Source of the DNA: Ruminococcus hominis
Lineage (GTDB): Bacteria; Bacillota; Clostridia; Lachnospirales; Lachnospiraceae
Assembly: GCF_014287355.1 (NCBI RefSeq)
Contig: NZ_JACOPE010000001.1
Span: 2,046,001-2,110,000 of the forward strand
DNA length: 64,000 bases
Direction: 5' to 3'
How positions within the stretch are numbered: the stretch's first letter is position 1; every line of letters starts with the position of its first letter. This document shows, one piece after another, positions 45,419-55,480 of the stretch. Under the pieces are notes generated by a model. The model did not search any database. It was given only the letters and a program-made list of their open reading frames with translations, and was not told the DNA's origin. Both the position numbers and the translations under genes were made by a program.

Positions 45419-47365
45419 TTATATATCCAATGCTGCATGATACCCTTCATAAACCGCATTTGTAATCGTAGATACTTTTCCGGCATCTCCAATTACTGCC
45501 ACATATGGTGCACAATCACGCAATGTATCTACTATATCTGTTCTGGAGTGCTGCCCCAATGCACAGATTACACTTGTACCCGGTACAAGAATCTGCTCTT
45601 TTTTTTCTGTTTCACAGATGATTCCTTCTTTTGTCACTTCCATACCTCTGCATCCGGTATGTACCGTCACATATTTATCGATTTCTTTTAATAACAGAGG
45701 ACGATGACGTACATTTGCATCCGGTGCCAGTTCATTTCGCATCTCTACCAGATGTACTTCTTTTCCTTCCATACCAAGATGAATCGCACACTCGCATCCT
45801 GCAAGACCGCCACCAAATACAACGACTTTGTCTGTTACCTTTTCTTTCTGTTTGTAATAATCATTTACAATAACAACATTCTCACCATCCAGTCCCGGAA
45901 TCGGAGGTACAAGCGGCGTGGAACCGACTGCTACAATCAGTGCATCTGCATTTTCCTTCTCGGCAAGTTCTGGTGTCACTTCTGTATTTAAATGAATCTC
46001 TACGCCTGCATTACGTGCAAACTTCTCATATGTTCCTATCAGTTCGTACATTTCATGCTTAAACGGAAGTGCCTGCTCACTTTTTAATATTCCACCTAAT
46101 TCCGCTTCTTTTTCACAGAGAATTACCTGATGTCCTCTTCTCGCAGCAGTATACGCCGCATACAATCCTCCCGGACCGCCACCTGCAACGAGCACCTTTT
46201 TCTTAACCACTGCTGGCCTCACTTCGTTACCTTCTATTTCTCTTCCAATCAATGGATTCACCGTACATCTTCTTGTCGATGTTGCAGCACGTTCTGCCAT
46301 ACAAGTGAAGCAACGCAGACATTTTACAATCTCATCATCTCGGTTTTCCATTATTTTTCTTGGGAGAAATGGATCTGCCAAAAGTGCACGTGCCATGTAT
46401 ACCACATCCGCTTTACCGGAAGCGATAATTTCTTCCATCTGTTCCGGATCATTCAATGCCCCAATTGTAGCAACCGGAATAGATACATGTTTTTTGATTT
46501 CTGCTGCAAGATATACATTACAGCCATGCTCTTTAAACATGGATGGATGTGTATCTCCGAATCCTCTCTGATATGTTCCTGCGGATACATGAAGCAAGTC
46601 AATATATGGCTCTAATTGCTGCGCGATGCGCACACCTTCTTCCAGAGCATAACCACCTTCAAACAGCTCTGACCCGCTCATACGAAATTCAATTGGGAAT
46701 CCCGGTCCTACTGCTTCACGAACAGATTGGAGCACTTCCATTGCAAGACGACATCGATTTTCCAGACTTCCACCATATTTGTCTGTACGTTTATTAAAAT
46801 ATGGCGATAAAAACTGATTCAACAGCCATCCATGACCGCCATGAATCATAATCATTCCAAATCCGGCACGTTTGGCAAGTGCCGCTGTCTGACCATAAGC
46901 TTCGACAATTTCCCGAATCATCTCTTCTGACAATGCTTTTACTTTGACTCCGTCCGCACGGACTGTATCACATGCGCCCCACTGATGCATCTCATGCTGT
47001 TTTGTTTTATCGGTCATATATGTTCCTGCATACATACCGGAATGTGATAATTCCAGACTCGGTACTGCTCCATGTCTGTGAATTGCATCCGCCGTATAGG
47101 TTGCTGCTGCCAACGAGTTTAAAATGGTAGTATCCAGATGATATGCATGTGAACCATCTGTTTTCGGATGTACCATACATTCACTTACTGTAACCGCTGC
47201 CGCTCCTCCTTTTCCTCTCAACTCGTAAAATGCCGTAGATTTCGGTCCAATACATCCATCATTTGTAATATCTGTTCCACCCATCGGTGCTGAAAACATA
47301 CGATTACGGAAAGTTACTCTTCCAATTGTAATCGGACTGGATAAATGTGGAAATTTTCGTTTCAT
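45419..47365 (-). CDS. NADH:flavin oxidoreductase / 2,4-dienoyl-CoA reductase-like (old yellow enzyme family)
   Basis: A 648-aa flavin/iron-sulfur enoate reductase of the FadH/BaiCD-BaiH/TMADH group. Residues 1 to about 340 are the FMN TIM barrel (FRNRMFSAPMG, MIHGGHGWLLNQFLSPYFNKRTDKYGGSLENR). A 4Fe-4S motif follows, C-x2-C-x2-C-x11-C (CLRCFTC..RRC). The C-terminal half has an FAD-type VLVAGGGPGGLYAAY and an NAD(P)-type VVVFGGGLAGCECA. Such enzymes reduce activated C=C bonds in fatty, steroid or aromatic substrates; the true substrate cannot be read from sequence. It follows a LysR gene in the same direction, separated by a terminator. AAGGAGG precedes the ATG. Confidence 0.88.
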   Translation of the reverse strand: MKRKFPHLSSPITIGRVTFRNRMFSAPMGGTDITNDGCIGPKSTAFYELRGKGGAAAVTVSECMVHPKTDGSHAYHLDTTILNSLAAATYTADAIHRHGAVPSLELSHSGMYAGTYMTDKTKQHEMHQWGACDTVRADGVKVKALSEEMIREIVEAYGQTAALAKRAGFGMIMIHGGHGWLLNQFLSPYFNKRTDKYGGSLENRCRLAMEVLQSVREAVGPGFPIEFRMSGSELFEGGYALEEGVRIAQQLEPYIDLLHVSAGTYQRGFGDTHPSMFKEHGCNVYLAAEIKKHVSIPVATIGALNDPEQMEEIIASGKADVVYMARALLADPFLPRKIMENRDDEIVKCLRCFTCMAERAATSTRRCTVNPLIGREIEGNEVRPAVVKKKVLVAGGGPGGLYAAYTAARRGHQVILCEKEAELGGILKSEQALPFKHEMYELIGTYEKFARNAGVEIHLNTEVTPELAEKENADALIVAVGSTPLVPPIPGLDGENVVIVNDYYKQKEKVTDKVVVFGGGLAGCECAIHLGMEGKEVHLVEMRNELAPDANVRHRPLLLKEIDKYVTVHTGCRGMEVTKEGIICETEKKEQILVPGTSVICALGQHSRTDIVDTLRDCAPYVAVIGDAGKVSTITNAVYEGYHAALDI

Positions 47366-47424
47366 ATTTTTCCTCCTTGTGTTTTTCCAAACATATTTCT
47401 TTGTTAACCTTATAATATCAAAAA

Positions 47425-47462
47425 CAGGTACTCCATTCCTATCAATAGAAATGGAGTACCTG
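47425..47462 (-). terminator. Hairpin between lysR and the oxidoreductase gene
   Basis: CAGGTACTCCATT (47425-47437) and its exact complement (47450-47462) form a 13-bp stem with a 12-nt loop. On the minus strand it is followed by TTTTTGAT, so it should end the lysR message. It could also be an operator-like palindrome for the LysR protein, being 60 bp upstream of the oxidoreductase start. Confidence 0.68.
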
Positions 47463-47496
47463 TCAATAAAATGTTGATACCACTATTTTGCCCTTT

Positions 47497-48357
47497 TTAC
47501 ATAATCTGTGCTAATCGTTCCACTAAGAATCTCACCTGTTCATTCTTCCGATATATCATAGATACCTTCCATGGTATGGCGTCCTGCAATTCAATTCTTC
47601 GAATATCAGGATATAACCGGTCTGTCTTATGAATATCTGCATCAATCCCAAGTCCCAATTTCTCATTACAGAAACGATAAATAAGCTGACTTTCCATTGT
47701 ATTGATAATGATATTCGGCACAAATCCAAAATCACCACACCGCTGCATAAAACTATGATAACTGAAATACTTTTGATTTAATGAAATCAACGGCTGTTCT
47801 TTCAACTCTTCTATACTTAGCCTTTCTTTCTCATAAAACGGATGCCCCGGATATACCAGAACATTCATTTTGCCTTCGTATACGACACAACTTTCGATCT
47901 CATTTCCCGGAATTGTTCCGATAATAAATCCGATATCTAACAATCCCCTGTTTACTTGTTCTGCTACCTCCTGATTTTCCAGTTCTTCCCACTGCACAGA
48001 CACATCTGGCATCTCACTTTGAATCGCATTTAACTTTTTTAGTGATACAAGATTCAATACACCACACGCAAATCCGATTTTTATTTTTCGCTGTCTGCTA
48101 TTCATTTTCTGCAAATGATACTTCATGTCTTCTAATTGATATAGTAACTCCTGACTCTGTGCATAAAAATAATCCCCACATTCCGTAGGTACCATCCCGC
48201 CCTTTGTCCGTTCAAATAATGCAATCTGCAACTCTTCTTCCAGTTTGTGAATAATCCGACTCAATCCCTGTGGTGTAATAAAAAGCTGTTTTGCAGCCTG
48301 ATTGATACTCCGCTCCTCATAGACAAGTCGAAAGCTTCTGATATCTTTTGTGTCCAT
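47497..48357 (-). CDS. LysR family transcriptional regulator
   Basis: A 286-aa regulator with an N-terminal winged helix (DIRSFRLVYEERSINQAAKQLFITPQGLSRIIHKLEEELQIALFERTKGGMVPTECG) and a periplasmic-binding-type effector domain from about residue 92. It lies between the oxidoreductase gene (same strand) and a divergent TSUP exporter. It probably controls one or both in response to a substrate of the oxidoreductase. Confidence 0.9.
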   Translation of the reverse strand: MDTKDIRSFRLVYEERSINQAAKQLFITPQGLSRIIHKLEEELQIALFERTKGGMVPTECGDYFYAQSQELLYQLEDMKYHLQKMNSRQRKIKIGFACGVLNLVSLKKLNAIQSEMPDVSVQWEELENQEVAEQVNRGLLDIGFIIGTIPGNEIESCVVYEGKMNVLVYPGHPFYEKERLSIEELKEQPLISLNQKYFSYHSFMQRCGDFGFVPNIIINTMESQLIYRFCNEKLGLGIDADIHKTDRLYPDIRRIELQDAIPWKVSMIYRKNEQVRFLVERLAQIM

Positions 48358-48388
48358 ATTTACACTTTATCCCTCTTTATGCTATACT

Positions 48389-48417
48389 TTGACATGTTCA
48401 TCTATTCAGATTATGAC
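48389..48417 (+). promoter_or_regulatory. Promoter of the TSUP gene
   Basis: TTGACA (48389-48394) and TATGAC (48412-48417) are 17 bp apart, in the 92-bp gap divergent from lysR. A regulator bound here could control both directions. Confidence 0.65.
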
Positions 48418-48449
48418 ACTAAATCTATTTTACTACAAGGAGAATTTTC

Positions 48450-49223
48450 ATGAATACCATTATTACAATCGAACCGACGATTTCTATGTTTCTGATTGTC
48501 TGTCCGTTTTTATTTCTCGCTGGGTTGGTTGACGCAATCGGCGGCGGAGGCGGTCTGATCTCGCTTCCAGCCTATCTGATTGCCGGACTTCCTACCCATA
48601 CTGCGATTGCAACTAACAAACTTTCATCAACCTGCGGGACTACCCTTGCAACCGCCCGCTTTATCAAGAATGGCCTGGTAAATTTTAAATTAGCAGTTCC
48701 ATCCGTTATTATGGCAATTATCGGCTCTGCCATCGGAGCTCATATTTCTCTGATTATTCCCGAAAAAATAATGATGCATGTACTGATTGTCATTCTGCCG
48801 ATTGCTGCGTTTTTTGTACTAAACAAAAAGCTGTTCCATGATAATGAAAACGATGTTATTACACTTGATAAACGTACTTATCTCACTGCTTCCATTGCTG
48901 CTTTTGTGATTGGAATGTATGATGGATTTTATGGTCCGGGAACCGGTACATTTTTAATTATCGCCTTTACTGTATTTGCTAAACTTAGTATTAAAACAGC
49001 CAATGCACAGGCAAAAGTTATTAATCTTACAACCAATATCACTTCTTTAGTCATATTCTTTTTAAACGGGCAGGTACTTATCCCTCTTGGAATTGCTGCT
49101 GCCCTTTGTAATATGCTTGGAGGTTATCTTGGCGCAGGAATGGTAATGAAAAGTGGAGCTAAAATTGTTCGTCCTAGTATTTTACTTGTACTATTTCTGC
49201 TCCTGCTGAAAATCATCATATAG
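48450..49223 (+). CDS. TSUP family membrane transporter (TauE/SafE type)
   Basis: A 257-aa protein with about eight hydrophobic helices. The two halves carry the family's repeated motif: LVDAIGGGGGLISLPAYLIAGLPTHTAIATNKLSSTCGT (residues 26-64) and GMYDGFYGPGTGTFLIIAFTVFAKLSIKTANAQAKVINLTTN (near 150-190). Members export sulfite, sulfoacetate or other small organic acids, or import related compounds. AAGGAG is 8 nt before the ATG. Divergence from lysR and proximity to the enoate reductase suggest it moves the substrate or product of that enzyme. Its TAG stop lies in the palindromic element at 49221. Confidence 0.88.
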   Translation: MNTIITIEPTISMFLIVCPFLFLAGLVDAIGGGGGLISLPAYLIAGLPTHTAIATNKLSSTCGTTLATARFIKNGLVNFKLAVPSVIMAIIGSAIGAHISLIIPEKIMMHVLIVILPIAAFFVLNKKLFHDNENDVITLDKRTYLTASIAAFVIGMYDGFYGPGTGTFLIIAFTVFAKLSIKTANAQAKVINLTTNITSLVIFFLNGQVLIPLGIAAALCNMLGGYLGAGMVMKSGAKIVRPSILLVLFLLLLKIII

Positions 49224-49278
49224 GGACGGAGTTTTCCGGCTCTTTTCCGATGGAAAAAGCCGGAAAACCCCGTCCCTA
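49221..49278 (+). repeat. GGGACGG/CCGTCCC palindromic element after the TSUP gene
   Basis: An inverted repeat whose ends are TAGGGACGG and CCGTCCCTA and whose interior arms (GTTTTCCGGCT..TTTTCC with complement) pair almost throughout, with single-base bulges. The loop is only a few bases. The outer ends match those of the element at 20552-20599, while the interior differs. It may act as the TSUP terminator, though the T-run after it is poor (TATTCTG). Confidence 0.72.
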
Positions 49279-49433
49279 TTCTGTCTATTCGGATTTTCAA
49301 TGTCAATAATGACCTATTTTTTACACAAAAACATATCTAAACAATTTATTTGAGTAATGCTATTATAATACACGTAGCAAGGGAAAAGAAATTTTCCAAA
49401 ACAATTATGTAAGATAAGAAAAGGAGATATATT

Positions 49434-49610
49434 ATGTTTGATTTTGCATTAACACCAGAAATGTCAAAAGAATTTTTTAACTATCAGGAAGAATTATTAA
49501 ATAAAGTAGTTTCTTCAATCAAAAAATATTTTTCAGAAAATTGTGAGACAATTGTCAAGGGGTTTGCATGTATGAATGGTAATTTTTCTGGATATATGTA
49601 CAGAAAGTAA
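49434..49610 (+). CDS. Small protein of unknown function (58 aa)
   Basis: ORF read directly from the sequence: MFDFALTPEMSKEFFNYQEE at the start and FSGYMYRK at the end. It has an amphipathic helix (about residues 10-35) followed by two cysteines (C37 and C46). AAAGGAGA is placed 8 nt before the ATG, and an extended -10 (TGCTATTAT, 49357-49365) lies upstream. A strong terminator follows 37 nt after the stop. The complete set of signals makes a real gene likely. No family is recognised. Confidence 0.62.
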   Translation: MFDFALTPEMSKEFFNYQEELLNKVVSSIKKYFSENCETIVKGFACMNGNFSGYMYRK

Positions 49611-49647
49611 GATGCCATGGCTGAAAATATTTTAATACTCAACAAAT

Positions 49648-49683
49648 AAGGAGTAGAATTCCATTATAAGAATTCTGCTCCTT
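49648..49683 (+). terminator. Bidirectional terminator between the 58-aa ORF and gpmI
   Basis: AAGGAGTAGAATTC and GAATTCTGCTCCTT flank an 8-nt loop, followed by TTATTTTTT. It lies between convergent genes. Confidence 0.85.
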
Positions 49684-49701
49684 TTATTTTTTGTCTATTT
49701 A

Positions 49702-51240
49702 TTATTTTACAAGTAAAGATTTACCTGTCATCTCAGCTGGCTGTTCCATTCCCATCAATTCGATTAATGTAGGAGCGATATCTGCCAGACATCCACCTTC
49801 TCTTAATTTGTATGCAGGATCTGCATTTACAAGAATAAATGGAACCGGATTTGTTGTGTGAGCTGTAAATGGCTCTCCCGTTTCATCATCGATCAGCTGC
49901 TCTGCATTTCCGTGGTCTGCACAAATAAACATCTGTCCATCGACTTCTTTAATGGCATCTACTGCTTTGCCAACGCACTCATCAACAGCTTCAATCGCTT
50001 TGATTGCTGCATCTTCTACACCAGTATGTCCAACCATATCCGGATTAGCAAAGTTGATGATGATTACATCATACTTATCAGATTTGATTGCATCTACTAA
50101 TTTATCGCACACTTCATATGCACTCATCTCAGGTTTCAAGTCATATGTTGCTACCTTTGGAGATTTTACAAGAATTCTGTCTTCTCCTTCATTTGGCTCT
50201 TCTACTCCACCATTAAAGAAGAATGTTACATGTGCATATTTTTCTGTTTCTGCAATACGAGCCTGTTTCAGACCATTTTTTGCAAGGAATTCTCCAAATG
50301 TATTTGTAATTTCATCTTTTACAAATGCAACCTGTTTGTTTGCGATTGTAACATCATACTCTGTAAAGCAAACAAATGTTGTTTTTACTCTTTCTCCTCT
50401 TTCGAATCCTGTAAATTCATCATCGCAAAGAGTTCTTGTGATCTCTCTTGCTCTGTCAGGACGGAAGTTAAAGAAGATAACAGAGTCATTTTCTTTGATT
50501 GTTGCGAGTGGTGCACCATCTTTTACAATGACTGTTGGAAGTACAAATTCATCTGTCACATCATTGTCATAAGATGCCTGAATTCCTGCTGTAGCAGACT
50601 CAGCTGTCTCGCCTTCCCCTTTAACGATTGCATTGTAAGCTTTTTCCACACGATCCCAACGATTATCACGATCCATTGCATAATAACGTCCTGATACGCT
50701 TGCAACTGCTCCAACACCAAGTTCTTTCATCTTAGCTTCTAACTGCTCTACATATTCTTTTCCTGATGCCGGAGGTGTGTCACGGCCATCAAGGAAGCAA
50801 TGTACATATACTTTTTCAATGCCTTGTTTTTTAGCGAGTTCAAGAAGTCCAAATACATGTTCAATATGGCTGTGTACTCCACCATCAGACATCAATCCCA
50901 TTAAATGCAGTGCAGAATCATTGCTTTTTACATTTTCGCAAGCTGCAATAAGTGCTTTATTCTCAAAGAACTCTCCATCCTGGATTGCTTTTGTGATCTT
51001 TGTAAGATCCTGATATACAATTCTTCCTGCTCCCATGTTCAGATGTCCTACTTCTGAGTTACCCATCTGTCCATCTGGAAGTCCTACAGCCATTCCACTT
51101 GCATATCCTTTTACAAATGGATATTCTGCCATAAGCTTATCCATAACCGGAGTTTTACCTTCAGCAACAGCATTGCCTTTTTCTTTATCATTCAATCCAT
51201 ATCCATCAAGAATCATCAATACGGTTGGTTTTTTACTCAT
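49702..51240 (-). CDS. gpmI: 2,3-bisphosphoglycerate-independent phosphoglycerate mutase
   Basis: Interconverts 3- and 2-phosphoglycerate, using two Mn2+. The 512-aa product begins [18 protein letters not shown]. Catalytic S62 lies in [11 protein letters not shown], and the phosphatase-type metal ligands are in [15 protein letters not shown] and the HTTNPVPF segment. The frame extends 23 codons upstream to 51309, but MSKKPT is the family start and AAGGAA lies 10 nt before its ATG. Last gene of the glycolytic cluster. Confidence 0.96.
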   Translation of the reverse strand: MSKKPTVLMILDGYGLNDKEKGNAVAEGKTPVMDKLMAEYPFVKGYASGMAVGLPDGQMGNSEVGHLNMGAGRIVYQDLTKITKAIQDGEFFENKALIAACENVKSNDSALHLMGLMSDGGVHSHIEHVFGLLELAKKQGIEKVYVHCFLDGRDTPPASGKEYVEQLEAKMKELGVGAVASVSGRYYAMDRDNRWDRVEKAYNAIVKGEGETAESATAGIQASYDNDVTDEFVLPTVIVKDGAPLATIKENDSVIFFNFRPDRAREITRTLCDDEFTGFERGERVKTTFVCFTEYDVTIANKQVAFVKDEITNTFGEFLAKNGLKQARIAETEKYAHVTFFFNGGVEEPNEGEDRILVKSPKVATYDLKPEMSAYEVCDKLVDAIKSDKYDVIIINFANPDMVGHTGVEDAAIKAIEAVDECVGKAVDAIKEVDGQMFICADHGNAEQLIDDETGEPFTAHTTNPVPFILVNADPAYKLREGGCLADIAPTLIELMGMEQPAEMTGKSLLVK

Positions 51241-51319
51241 TATATGTGTTTCCTTTCTATCTTTAAGGTAACAGCAATTGTGGAGAGCCTGTTCGACTCC
51301 CCACGCCAATGCTTTTTAA

Positions 51320-52069
51320 TTATTTGTAGTTAACAATTTTTCCAAAATCAGCTTTGAGGGAAGCTCCTCCAACAAGACCTCCATCGATATCTGCCTGAGC
51401 AAATAACTCTGCTGCATTACCAGCATTTACAGATCCGCCGTACTGAATACGAATTGCCTCAGCTGTAGCTTCATCATAAACTTCAGCGATGCAAGCACGA
51501 ATTCCTGCACAAACTTCTTCAGCCTGCTCTGTTGTAGCTGTTTTTCCTGTTCCGATAGCCCAGATTGGCTCGTAAGCGATAACTGCTTCTTTAGCCTGAT
51601 CTGCTGTTACATTCTGGAATCCAACTTTAACCTGCTGGCGGATAAAGTCCATTGTAACACCCTGTTCTCTCTGCTCAAGAGTTTCTCCACAGCACATGAT
51701 TGGTGTAAGACCATGCTCAAATGCTTTAAGAACTTTTTTATTTACATCTTCGTTTGTCTCTCCGAAGTAATCTCTTCTCTCAGAATGTCCAAGAACAACA
51801 TATTTTACTCCTGCATCTACAAGCATTGCTGGAGAAATCTCTCCTGTGTAAGCTCCGCTCTCTTCGAAATACATGTTCTCAGCACCAACCTGGATGTTTG
51901 TTCCTTTTGTTGCTTCCACAACAGGAACGATGTCGATTGCTGGTACACAGAATACAACATCAACTTCTTCATTTGCTACTAATGGTTTTAATTCTTCTAC
52001 AAGTGCTACTGCCTCACTTGGAGTTTTGTTCATTTTCCAGTTTCCTGCTACAATTTTCTTTCTTGCCAT
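51320..52069 (-). CDS. tpiA: Triosephosphate isomerase
   Basis: Interconverts dihydroxyacetone phosphate and glyceraldehyde 3-phosphate. The 249-aa barrel has [12 protein letters not shown] (active-site Asn and Lys), [13 protein letters not shown] with the catalytic His, [15 protein letters not shown] with the catalytic Glu and loop 6, and [15 protein letters not shown] plus GGLVGGASL for phosphate binding. GAGGCC-rich leader with AGGAGG precedes the ATG. It lies between pgk and gpmI. Confidence 0.97.
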   Translation of the reverse strand: MARKKIVAGNWKMNKTPSEAVALVEELKPLVANEEVDVVFCVPAIDIVPVVEATKGTNIQVGAENMYFEESGAYTGEISPAMLVDAGVKYVVLGHSERRDYFGETNEDVNKKVLKAFEHGLTPIMCCGETLEQREQGVTMDFIRQQVKVGFQNVTADQAKEAVIAYEPIWAIGTGKTATTEQAEEVCAGIRACIAEVYDEATAEAIRIQYGGSVNAGNAAELFAQADIDGGLVGGASLKADFGKIVNYK

Positions 52070-52142
52070 TTTATTGGCCTCCTCATCTATTTTTTGTTAA
52101 AACAATTTTATTGTTCAAAATCATTTGCTGAATAACAGATAA

Positions 52143-53336
52143 TTAACGATCATTTGCTGCTGCAACACCTGGTAATTCTTTTCCTTCAAGGAATTCCAGA
52201 GAAGCTCCACCACCTGTTGAGATATGTGTCATCTTGTCACCATATCCAAGCTGGTTAACTGCTGCTGCTGAATCTCCACCACCAATGATTGTAACTGCAT
52301 CAGTATCAGCAAGTGCTTTTGCAACTGTCTCTGTTCCTGCAGCGAATTTAGGCATCTCGAAACATCCCATTGGTCCGTTCCATACAACTGTCTTCGCATC
52401 TTTTACAGCGTCAGCATATAACTTAGCTGTCTCTGGACCTACATCAAGTCCCATCCATCCTTCTGGAATCTCTCCCATAGGAACTACTTTTGTATTTGCA
52501 TCATTAGAGAATTCATCTGCAATGATTGCATCTACAGGAAGAAGAAGTTTTACACCTTTTTCTTCAGCTTTTTTGATCATATCCAATGCATACTGGCAGT
52601 AATCCTCTTCAAGAAGAGAATTTCCTACTTTTCCACCCTGGGCTTTACTGAATGTGAAGCACATTCCACCACCGATGATCAATGTATCTACTTTATCAAG
52701 TAAGTTCTCGATTACAGAGATTTTGCTTGAAACTTTAGAACCACCAAGGATTGCTACGAATGGTCTCTCTGGATTGTTTACTGCATTACCAAGGAAATCA
52801 ATCTCTTTCTGCATTAAGTATCCAACAACTGCTGTATCAACGAACTGTGTTACACCAACGTTAGAGCAGTGTGCTCTATGAGCTGTTCCGAATGCATCGT
52901 TAACGAATACATCACACAGAGATGCAAGATCTTTACTGAATGCCTCTCCGTTCTTTGTCTCTTCAGCTCTGTAACGAGTGTTCTCAAGAAGGATGATATC
53001 TCCATCTTTCATAGCTTCTACTGCAGCTCTTGCGTTTGGTCCTACTACTTCTGGATCAGCAGCAAATTTTACTTCCTGTCCAAGTAATTCTGATAAACGA
53101 ACTGCTACTGGAGCAAGTGATAATTCTGGCTTTGGCTCTCCCTTTGGTTTTCCAAGGTGAGAACAAAGAATAATCTTTCCTCCATCTGCAACTAATTTTT
53201 TGATTGTTGGAAGAGCTGCTACAAGACGGTTTTCATCTGTAATTTTTCCATCGATCAATGGAACGTTGAAGTCGCATCTTACAAGAACTCTTTTGCCCTT
53301 TACGTTGATATCATCTACTGATTTTTTGTTAAGCAT
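52143..53336 (-). CDS. pgk: Phosphoglycerate kinase
   Basis: ATP-forming step of glycolysis. The 397-aa protein has [11 protein letters not shown] near residue 18, [11 protein letters not shown], the [11 protein letters not shown] strand, [33 protein letters not shown] and the C-terminal [16 protein letters not shown] and [20 protein letters not shown]. It follows gap, with a hairpin between them. AAAAAGGAG precedes the ATG. Confidence 0.97.
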   Translation of the reverse strand: MLNKKSVDDINVKGKRVLVRCDFNVPLIDGKITDENRLVAALPTIKKLVADGGKIILCSHLGKPKGEPKPELSLAPVAVRLSELLGQEVKFAADPEVVGPNARAAVEAMKDGDIILLENTRYRAEETKNGEAFSKDLASLCDVFVNDAFGTAHRAHCSNVGVTQFVDTAVVGYLMQKEIDFLGNAVNNPERPFVAILGGSKVSSKISVIENLLDKVDTLIIGGGMCFTFSKAQGGKVGNSLLEEDYCQYALDMIKKAEEKGVKLLLPVDAIIADEFSNDANTKVVPMGEIPEGWMGLDVGPETAKLYADAVKDAKTVVWNGPMGCFEMPKFAAGTETVAKALADTDAVTIIGGGDSAAAVNQLGYGDKMTHISTGGGASLEFLEGKELPGVAAANDR

Positions 53337-53402
53337 AGTTGTAATTCTCCTTTTTTATAAAGCATTTTTAAATTTATAGAAAATCGTTCCTTATAAATTT
53401 AA

Positions 53403-53435
53403 AAAGAGTCCGGCCCCAATAAGACCGGACCCTTT
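53403..53435 (-). terminator. Hairpin terminator between gap and pgk
   Basis: In the minus-strand RNA AAAGGGUCCGG pairs with CCGGACUCUUU (plus 53403-53435; one G-U), followed by TTTTAAA. An A/T inverted repeat AAATTTATA/TATAAATTT (53371-53379 and 53392-53400) comes next. It would partly separate gap, often the most abundant glycolytic mRNA, from pgk-tpiA-gpmI. Confidence 0.72.
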
Positions 53436-53483
53436 GTGAGTCTATTTCCGGACATACATCCGTTTCATATTCCCAATTTCGGC

Positions 53484-54497
53484 TTACAGTAATGTTCCGA
53501 AATGTTTGATTGTTCTTACCATCTGGCTTGTGTAAGAGTTCTCGTTGTCATACCAAGATACAACCTGAACCTCTGTATTTCCATCACCTGTTGGAAGAGC
53601 CATTGTCTGTGTAGCATCGAACAGAGAACCAAATTTCATTCCTACGATATCGCTAGATACGATCTGATCTGTGTTGTATCCGAATGATTCGTTAGAAGCT
53701 GCTTTCATAGCTTCGTTGATCTGGTCAACTGTAACTTCACCTTTAACTACTGCTGTAAGGATTGTTGTTGATCCTGTTGGAGTAGGAACACGCTGAGCAG
53801 AACCAATCAGTTTTCCGTTCAGTTCTGGGATAACCAGACCGATTGCTTTTGCTGCACCTGTGCTGTTAGGTACGATATTAACTGCTGCTGCACGAGATCT
53901 TCTGAGGTCACCTTTTCTCTGTGGTCCATCAAGAGTCATCTGATCTCCTGTATATGCATGGATTGTGCACATGATACCAGACTGAATTTCTGCAAGATCA
54001 TTCAATGCTTTAGCCATTGGAGCTAAACAGTTTGTTGTACAAGAAGCTGCTGAGATGATTGTATCATCTTTTGTAAGCTGCTCGTGGTTTACATTGTAAA
54101 CGATTGTAGGAAGGTCATTTCCTGCTGGTGCAGAAATAATAACGTGTTTAGCACCTGCATCGATATGAGCCTGAGCTTTTGCTTTAGATGTGTAGAATCC
54201 TGTACACTCCAGAACAACGTCAACACCAATCTCTCCCCATGGAAGTTCAGCTGCGTTAGCTTTTGCGTAAATTTTGATTTCTTTTCCGTCAACTGTGATA
54301 GAGTCTTCTCCTGCCTCTACTTTGTCAGCCAGTGCATATCTTCCCTGTGTTGAATCATATTTCAACAGGTGAGCAAGCATGCTTGGAGATGTTAAATCGT
54401 TGATTGCTACAATTTCAAATCCCTCTGCTCCGAACATCTGTCTGAATGCAAGACGTCCAATACGTCCAAAACCATTAATCGCTACTTTTACTGCCAT
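53484..54497 (-). CDS. gap: Glyceraldehyde-3-phosphate dehydrogenase, NAD type
   Basis: Oxidises glyceraldehyde 3-phosphate to 1,3-bisphosphoglycerate. The 337-aa protein has the Rossmann start [19 protein letters not shown], the catalytic Cys near residue 153 in [13 protein letters not shown], the [33 protein letters not shown] stretch and [15 protein letters not shown] at the end. An Asp (AINDL) at the end of beta-2 is consistent with NAD preference. Head of the glycolytic cluster, with AGGAGG before the ATG. Confidence 0.97.
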   Translation of the reverse strand: MAVKVAINGFGRIGRLAFRQMFGAEGFEIVAINDLTSPSMLAHLLKYDSTQGRYALADKVEAGEDSITVDGKEIKIYAKANAAELPWGEIGVDVVLECTGFYTSKAKAQAHIDAGAKHVIISAPAGNDLPTIVYNVNHEQLTKDDTIISAASCTTNCLAPMAKALNDLAEIQSGIMCTIHAYTGDQMTLDGPQRKGDLRRSRAAAVNIVPNSTGAAKAIGLVIPELNGKLIGSAQRVPTPTGSTTILTAVVKGEVTVDQINEAMKAASNESFGYNTDQIVSSDIVGMKFGSLFDATQTMALPTGDGNTEVQVVSWYDNENSYTSQMVRTIKHFGTLL

Positions 54498-54561
54498 GAT
54501 TAATTCCTCCTAAAGTTATATAAATTGTTAACTGTAATACAGTCTATCATGGTGATATCCA

Positions 54562-54636
54562 TTTAACAAAGCTCAATTACTTTGTTAAAGATTCATCAAC
54601 TGAGATTATTGTACTAAAACAAAAACAAAAATTCAA
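54562..54636 (-). promoter_or_regulatory. gap promoter and downstream inverted repeat
   Basis: Minus-strand TTGAAT (54631-54636) and TACAAT (54608-54613) are 17 bp apart. About 20 bp after the predicted start, TTTAACAAAG (54562-54571) and CTTTGTTAAA (54580-54589) form a 10-bp perfect inverted repeat with an 8-bp centre. It is placed like a roadblock operator or leader hairpin. It does not match the CggR operator that I know from Bacillus. Confidence 0.7.
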
Positions 54637-54661
54637 GTCCTAAATCCATTTTGTTTGTTTT

Positions 54662-55480
54662 TTATGTAAGTTGTTTAAAAATCGGTTTTCTTTCTTCAAA
54701 TTCTGTATAATATTTAAACCCACAAGCCTTTAAGACATCATTTACCTTTCCGAAATCATATGCAATATGTTCCGGCTTATGTCCGTCCGCTCCAATCGTT
54801 ATGATTTCTCCTCCAAGCTCCCGGTATCTTTTCAACACATCCGGGTGCGGATTACAAAACGGAAGTCCATATTTCCATCCTGCGGTATTTAACTCAATGC
54901 CTTTTCCAAGCTCAATAACGCGTTTTAGAATTTCATCAATAATATCTGAAAACTCTGTCTGTGAATATTCTTTTTCCTTGTAAGTCCCATAACGCACTAC
55001 ATAGTCCAAATGTCCCAGCACATCGAATGCTGTTACATGTTGCAGATTTTCTAAAGTATTCTCAAATCCTTTTCTATATAATTCGCGGTCCGACAATTCA
55101 GCGAACCCCTCTCTGTAGTACGGATCTTTCCCATCTACCAGATGCACAGAACCAATTACAAAATCAAATGGATACTGTTGTGTCAGTTTTTGATAGAATT
55201 CTTGCAAATGAGTCTGCAGTCCAAGCTCTATTCCAATTCGAATATGTATCTTATCTTCATATTCTTTCTGTATTTTTTTCATAGTATGCATATATTCATC
55301 CAAATCGAATTGAAAAGCATCTTTCCCAAATTCTGTATCAGAAGGAAAATCTTTATCAAAATGATCTGTAATGCAAATTGATCTTAATCCTTTTGCTATT
55401 GCACCATCTATCATTTTTTCCACCGACGTATCACTGTCTGTAGAAAAAATGGTGTGCATATGGCTGTCGCTTAATATCAT
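54662..55480 (-). CDS. hisJ: Histidinol-phosphatase, PHP family
   Basis: A 272-aa PHP-domain phosphatase. It has the metal-binding motifs [14 protein letters not shown] (HxH), [38 protein letters not shown] and a late GADGHKPEH. These match HisJ/HisK, which removes phosphate from histidinol phosphate. No other his gene is present, and a broader PHP phosphatase role is possible. Its ATG overlaps the mnmA stop (ATGA). Confidence 0.82.
   Translation of the reverse strand: MILSDSHMHTIFSTDSDTSVEKMIDGAIAKGLRSICITDHFDKDFPSDTEFGKDAFQFDLDEYMHTMKKIQKEYEDKIHIRIGIELGLQTHLQEFYQKLTQQYPFDFVIGSVHLVDGKDPYYREGFAELSDRELYRKGFENTLENLQHVTAFDVLGHLDYVVRYGTYKEKEYSQTEFSDIIDEILKRVIELGKGIELNTAGWKYGLPFCNPHPDVLKRYRELGGEIITIGADGHKPEHIAYDFGKVNDVLKACGFKYYTEFEERKPIFKQLT

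Noticed and set aside
47556..47738. 60-aa ORF inside lysR
   Set aside because: Same strand but another frame within a clear LysR gene; no Shine-Dalgarno and no independent signals. A shadow ORF.
49952..50572. 206-aa plus-strand ORF antisense to gpmI
   Set aside because: Long, but serine-rich composition is that expected from the reverse strand of a codon-biased gene; no start signals and the opposite strand encodes an intact gpmI.
51280..51304. tRNA remnant between tpiA and gpmI
   Set aside because: GTTCGACTCC resembles a T-loop, but the flanking stem (GTGGAGAG/CTCCCCAC) does not match T-arm pairing and no acceptor or anticodon arm is present. It is probably a simple hairpin.
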